Source of the DNA: an uncultured Collinsella sp.
Lineage (GTDB): Bacteria; Actinomycetota; Coriobacteriia; Coriobacteriales; Coriobacteriaceae
Assembly: GCA_900552385.1 (NCBI GenBank)
Contig: URZI01000009.1
Coordinates: 1-64,000 of the forward strand
DNA: 64,000 nt
Reading direction: 5' to 3'
The notes beneath the pieces are model-generated. The model searched no databases. It worked only from the letters and a program-made list of their open reading frames with translations, and had not been told where the DNA came from. Positions 62,276 to 64,000 of the stretch are shown piece after piece; within the stretch, counting starts at the first letter, position 1; every line of letters begins with the position of its first letter. The position numbers and the translations under genes were made by a program.

Positions 62276-63733
62276 TTACGCAGCAAGGCGCTTGAGGACG
62301 TCGATGAGCAGCTCGTAGAAGCGCTCGGCAGAAGCGAGCTCCATGCTCTCGTCCGGGGTGTGGACATCGGAGAGCGTCGGGCCCACGGCGATGGCGTCCA
62401 GGCCGTGCAGGGCCTCGGCAAATAGGCCGCACTCAAGGCCGGCGTGAATGGACTCGATGCGCAGCTCGGAGCCAAAGAGCTCGCGATAGCTCTCGACAAA
62501 GACGTCGCGAACCGGCGAATGCTCGGCATAGCTCCAGCCGGGATACTCAAACTCAAACTTGGCGTCAAAGCCCAGGACATCGGCCAGCGTCTGCAGGCGG
62601 TCCTTGAACTCGTTCTGCAGCGAGGTGATCGAGGAGCGCGGGGACAGCATGATCTTGACCTCGTCGTCAGAAGTGGCAACCACACCGATGTTGGAGGAAA
62701 CCTCGACGGAGCCGTCGGTGGCGACGTTGCGGCGAATCACACCGTTGGGGGCAAGACGCAGGGCGCGGATGAGGGCAAGCGCGGACTTCTGGTCCATGGC
62801 CTCGACCTCGGCGTCGTCGGCAATCTCGACGGTGCAGGTAAAGCCGGGGTCGAAGACCTCAAGCTCGGCGGTGACGTCGGCGATGATGCCCCTTGCGATC
62901 TGGGCCGCGGCCTCGGCGGCAGCGTGGTCGACGTAGACCAGAACAGCCTTGCACTCACGGTTGATGGCGTTGTCCTTGGTGCCGCCGTTAAAGCTAACGA
63001 TGGCGGGCTCGCCGGCGACCATCAGGCGGTCGATGATGCGGGCCATGATGAGGTTACCATTGCCGCGCTCCAGGTGGATATCGCTGCCGGAGTGACCGCC
63101 CAGCAGGCCGGAGATGTCGAGCGTGAGGGTGCTACCGGTCTTGTGCTCGCGCACGATCGGGCAGGTGTAGGTAACGACGACGCCGCCGGCACAGCTGACG
63201 GTGGCAACGCCCTCTTCCTCGGAGTCGAGGTTAATCATGGTGCGGGCGCTAATCTGGGACTTGTCGAGCGTCTCGGCGCCGACCAGGCCAGTCTCCTCGT
63301 CGGTGGTGAACACGCACTCGAGGGCGGGGTGAATGATCGAATCGTCATCGAGAACAGTGAGCATCAGAGCGACGGCAATACCGTTGTCGGCGCCCAGAGT
63401 GGTGCCGTTAGCGGTGAGGACGCCGTCCTTGACGACCAGGTCGATACCATCAGTCGTAAAGTCGTGCTCAACGGAGCCCAACTTGTCGCACACCATATCG
63501 ATGTGGCCCTGCAGCATCACGGTCGGGGCATTCTCGGCACCGGCAGATGCGGGCTTGCGAATGATGACGTTGTAGACCTCGTCCTGGTACACATCGAGGC
63601 CGCGCTCCTTGGCAAACGCGACCAGAAAATCGCTGATGCCCTTCTCGTTGCCAGACCCGCGGGGGATCGCGCTGACCTCCTCAAAGAAATGGAACAGCTG
63701 GGCGGGCTCGTAGCCGGTAATCTTGTAGTCCAT
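62276..63733 (-). CDS. pepD: aminoacyl-histidine dipeptidase
   Basis: The 485-residue M20-family metallopeptidase cleaves Xaa-His and other dipeptides. It has QGHIDMVCDK with a zinc His and Asp, the GADNGIAVA segment, TTDEETGLVGA with the catalytic Glu, a lid/dimerization domain in the middle (SGLLGGHSGSDIH), and a C-terminal IHAGLECGLF zinc segment. AAGGAGG precedes the ATG at 63733; a longer upstream frame is not supported. Confidence 0.93.
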   Translation of the reverse strand: MDYKITGYEPAQLFHFFEEVSAIPRGSGNEKGISDFLVAFAKERGLDVYQDEVYNVIIRKPASAGAENAPTVMLQGHIDMVCDKLGSVEHDFTTDGIDLVVKDGVLTANGTTLGADNGIAVALMLTVLDDDSIIHPALECVFTTDEETGLVGAETLDKSQISARTMINLDSEEEGVATVSCAGGVVVTYTCPIVREHKTGSTLTLDISGLLGGHSGSDIHLERGNGNLIMARIIDRLMVAGEPAIVSFNGGTKDNAINRECKAVLVYVDHAAAEAAAQIARGIIADVTAELEVFDPGFTCTVEIADDAEVEAMDQKSALALIRALRLAPNGVIRRNVATDGSVEVSSNIGVVATSDDEVKIMLSPRSSITSLQNEFKDRLQTLADVLGFDAKFEFEYPGWSYAEHSPVRDVFVESYRELFGSELRIESIHAGLECGLFAEALHGLDAIAVGPTLSDVHTPDESMELASAERFYELLIDVLKRLAA

Positions 63734-63890
63734 GGTGCCTCCTTGGCGCAACTGGTTAGACAGTAAGACATGCGACTTGTATATTCCCAGACTTTGCGTG
63801 CATAAACCAGTCGAAAACGCTGAGCGCCCTCGCATCATCGGCTAACGGTGGACCGTATAGCGCAACGGTCACAACTTCCGCAGCTCTACA

Positions 63891-63922
63891 AATCGAGGCG
63901 CCCTTTCCGGAGCGCCTCGATT
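63891..63922. terminator. hairpin upstream of pepD
   Basis: A perfect 11-bp stem (AATCGAGGCGC / GCGCCTCGATT) lies between pepD and the gene at the window edge. It may end that gene's transcript, although the T run is short. Confidence 0.55.
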
Positions 63923-63947
63923 GCGCGTATCAAATTGTCGCCACGCC

Positions 63948-64000
63948 CTACAGCGCGCCGGAACCGGCTTGCATCATGCCGCCGGGGCCCGAGGTCACGC
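63948..64000 (-). CDS. C-terminal fragment of an unidentified gene
   Basis: The last 16 codons and a TAG stop of a minus-strand gene are visible, ending GGMMQAGSGAL. The Gly/Met-rich tail cannot be assigned. The gene starts beyond the window. Confidence 0.45.
   Translation of the reverse strand, partial: VTSGPGGMMQAGSGAL

Noticed and set aside
62444..63766. 440-codon plus-strand frame opposite pepD
   Set aside because: It is an antisense shadow of a conserved peptidase gene.

Overview
The window looks like chromosome of a high-GC gut actinobacterium of the class Coriobacteriia, most likely Collinsella. This is inferred from codon use, the protein sequences, and the mix of gut-anaerobe genes (FeoAB, GH13, GH4 with a sugar PTS, DisA). 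No database search was possible.

Layout. (1) 1-5.9 kb, minus strand: rplJ-rplL, then galU, then rpoB (cut by the window edge). An L10 leader with a terminator-type attenuator and a strong promoter lie upstream. A very large palindrome (about 5868-6117) overlaps that promoter. (2) 6-16.7 kb: an aminotransferase, a conserved hypothetical protein, a GH13 amylase with a DNA-deoxyinosine glycosylase, an MFS efflux pump, and a GH4 phospho-glucosidase / RpiR regulator / PTS EIICB module. (3) 16.7-32.6 kb: FeoA-FeoB fusion, an esterase, a PTS EIIA, asnS, an HTH regulator, a TrpXYZ-like ABC importer, a sortase-anchored 5'-nucleotidase, an MscS channel, and a ParB-like/BMP fusion translationally coupled to a metallophosphoesterase. 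(4) 32.7-37.1 kb, minus strand: tRNA-Tyr, Thr and Met, tuf, rpmG, tRNA-Trp, secE, nusG, rplK, rplA. The usual secE-nusG-rplKAJL-rpoB cluster is therefore split by about 27 kb and also has galU inside it.

(5) 37.8-52.2 kb is an integrative mobilizable element of about 14.4 kb in the 3' half of tRNA-Thr(TGT). It has 46-bp direct repeats at both ends, a tyrosine integrase next to the left end, an excisionase-like protein, an RHH accessory protein, an HUH relaxase and a VirD4-like coupling ATPase, but no type IV secretion channel. Cargo includes DUF4313/DUF2958-like genes, an XRE repressor, a small membrane protein, two tandem paralogous membrane-anchored proteins with His-rich repeats and a Cys-rich end, a decayed second integrase, a small HTH gene pair and a large AT-richer protein with a Cys cluster. 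The element is a mosaic: the mobilization segment is extremely GC-rich, the right end is much less so, and a damaged duplicate of the DUF4313-DUF2958 region flanks the paralogs.

(6) 52.3-64 kb: an HTH-HipA-like kinase fusion with a perfect inverted-repeat operator, a minus-strand group disA-ispD-ispF-cysS-rlmB-NYN nuclease, a manganese-riboswitch-controlled mntP, a complete hipBA toxin-antitoxin operon with its own operator, and pepD.

Several families of palindromic hairpins, some carrying a GGGACAG-type core, sit in the spaces between genes throughout the window.
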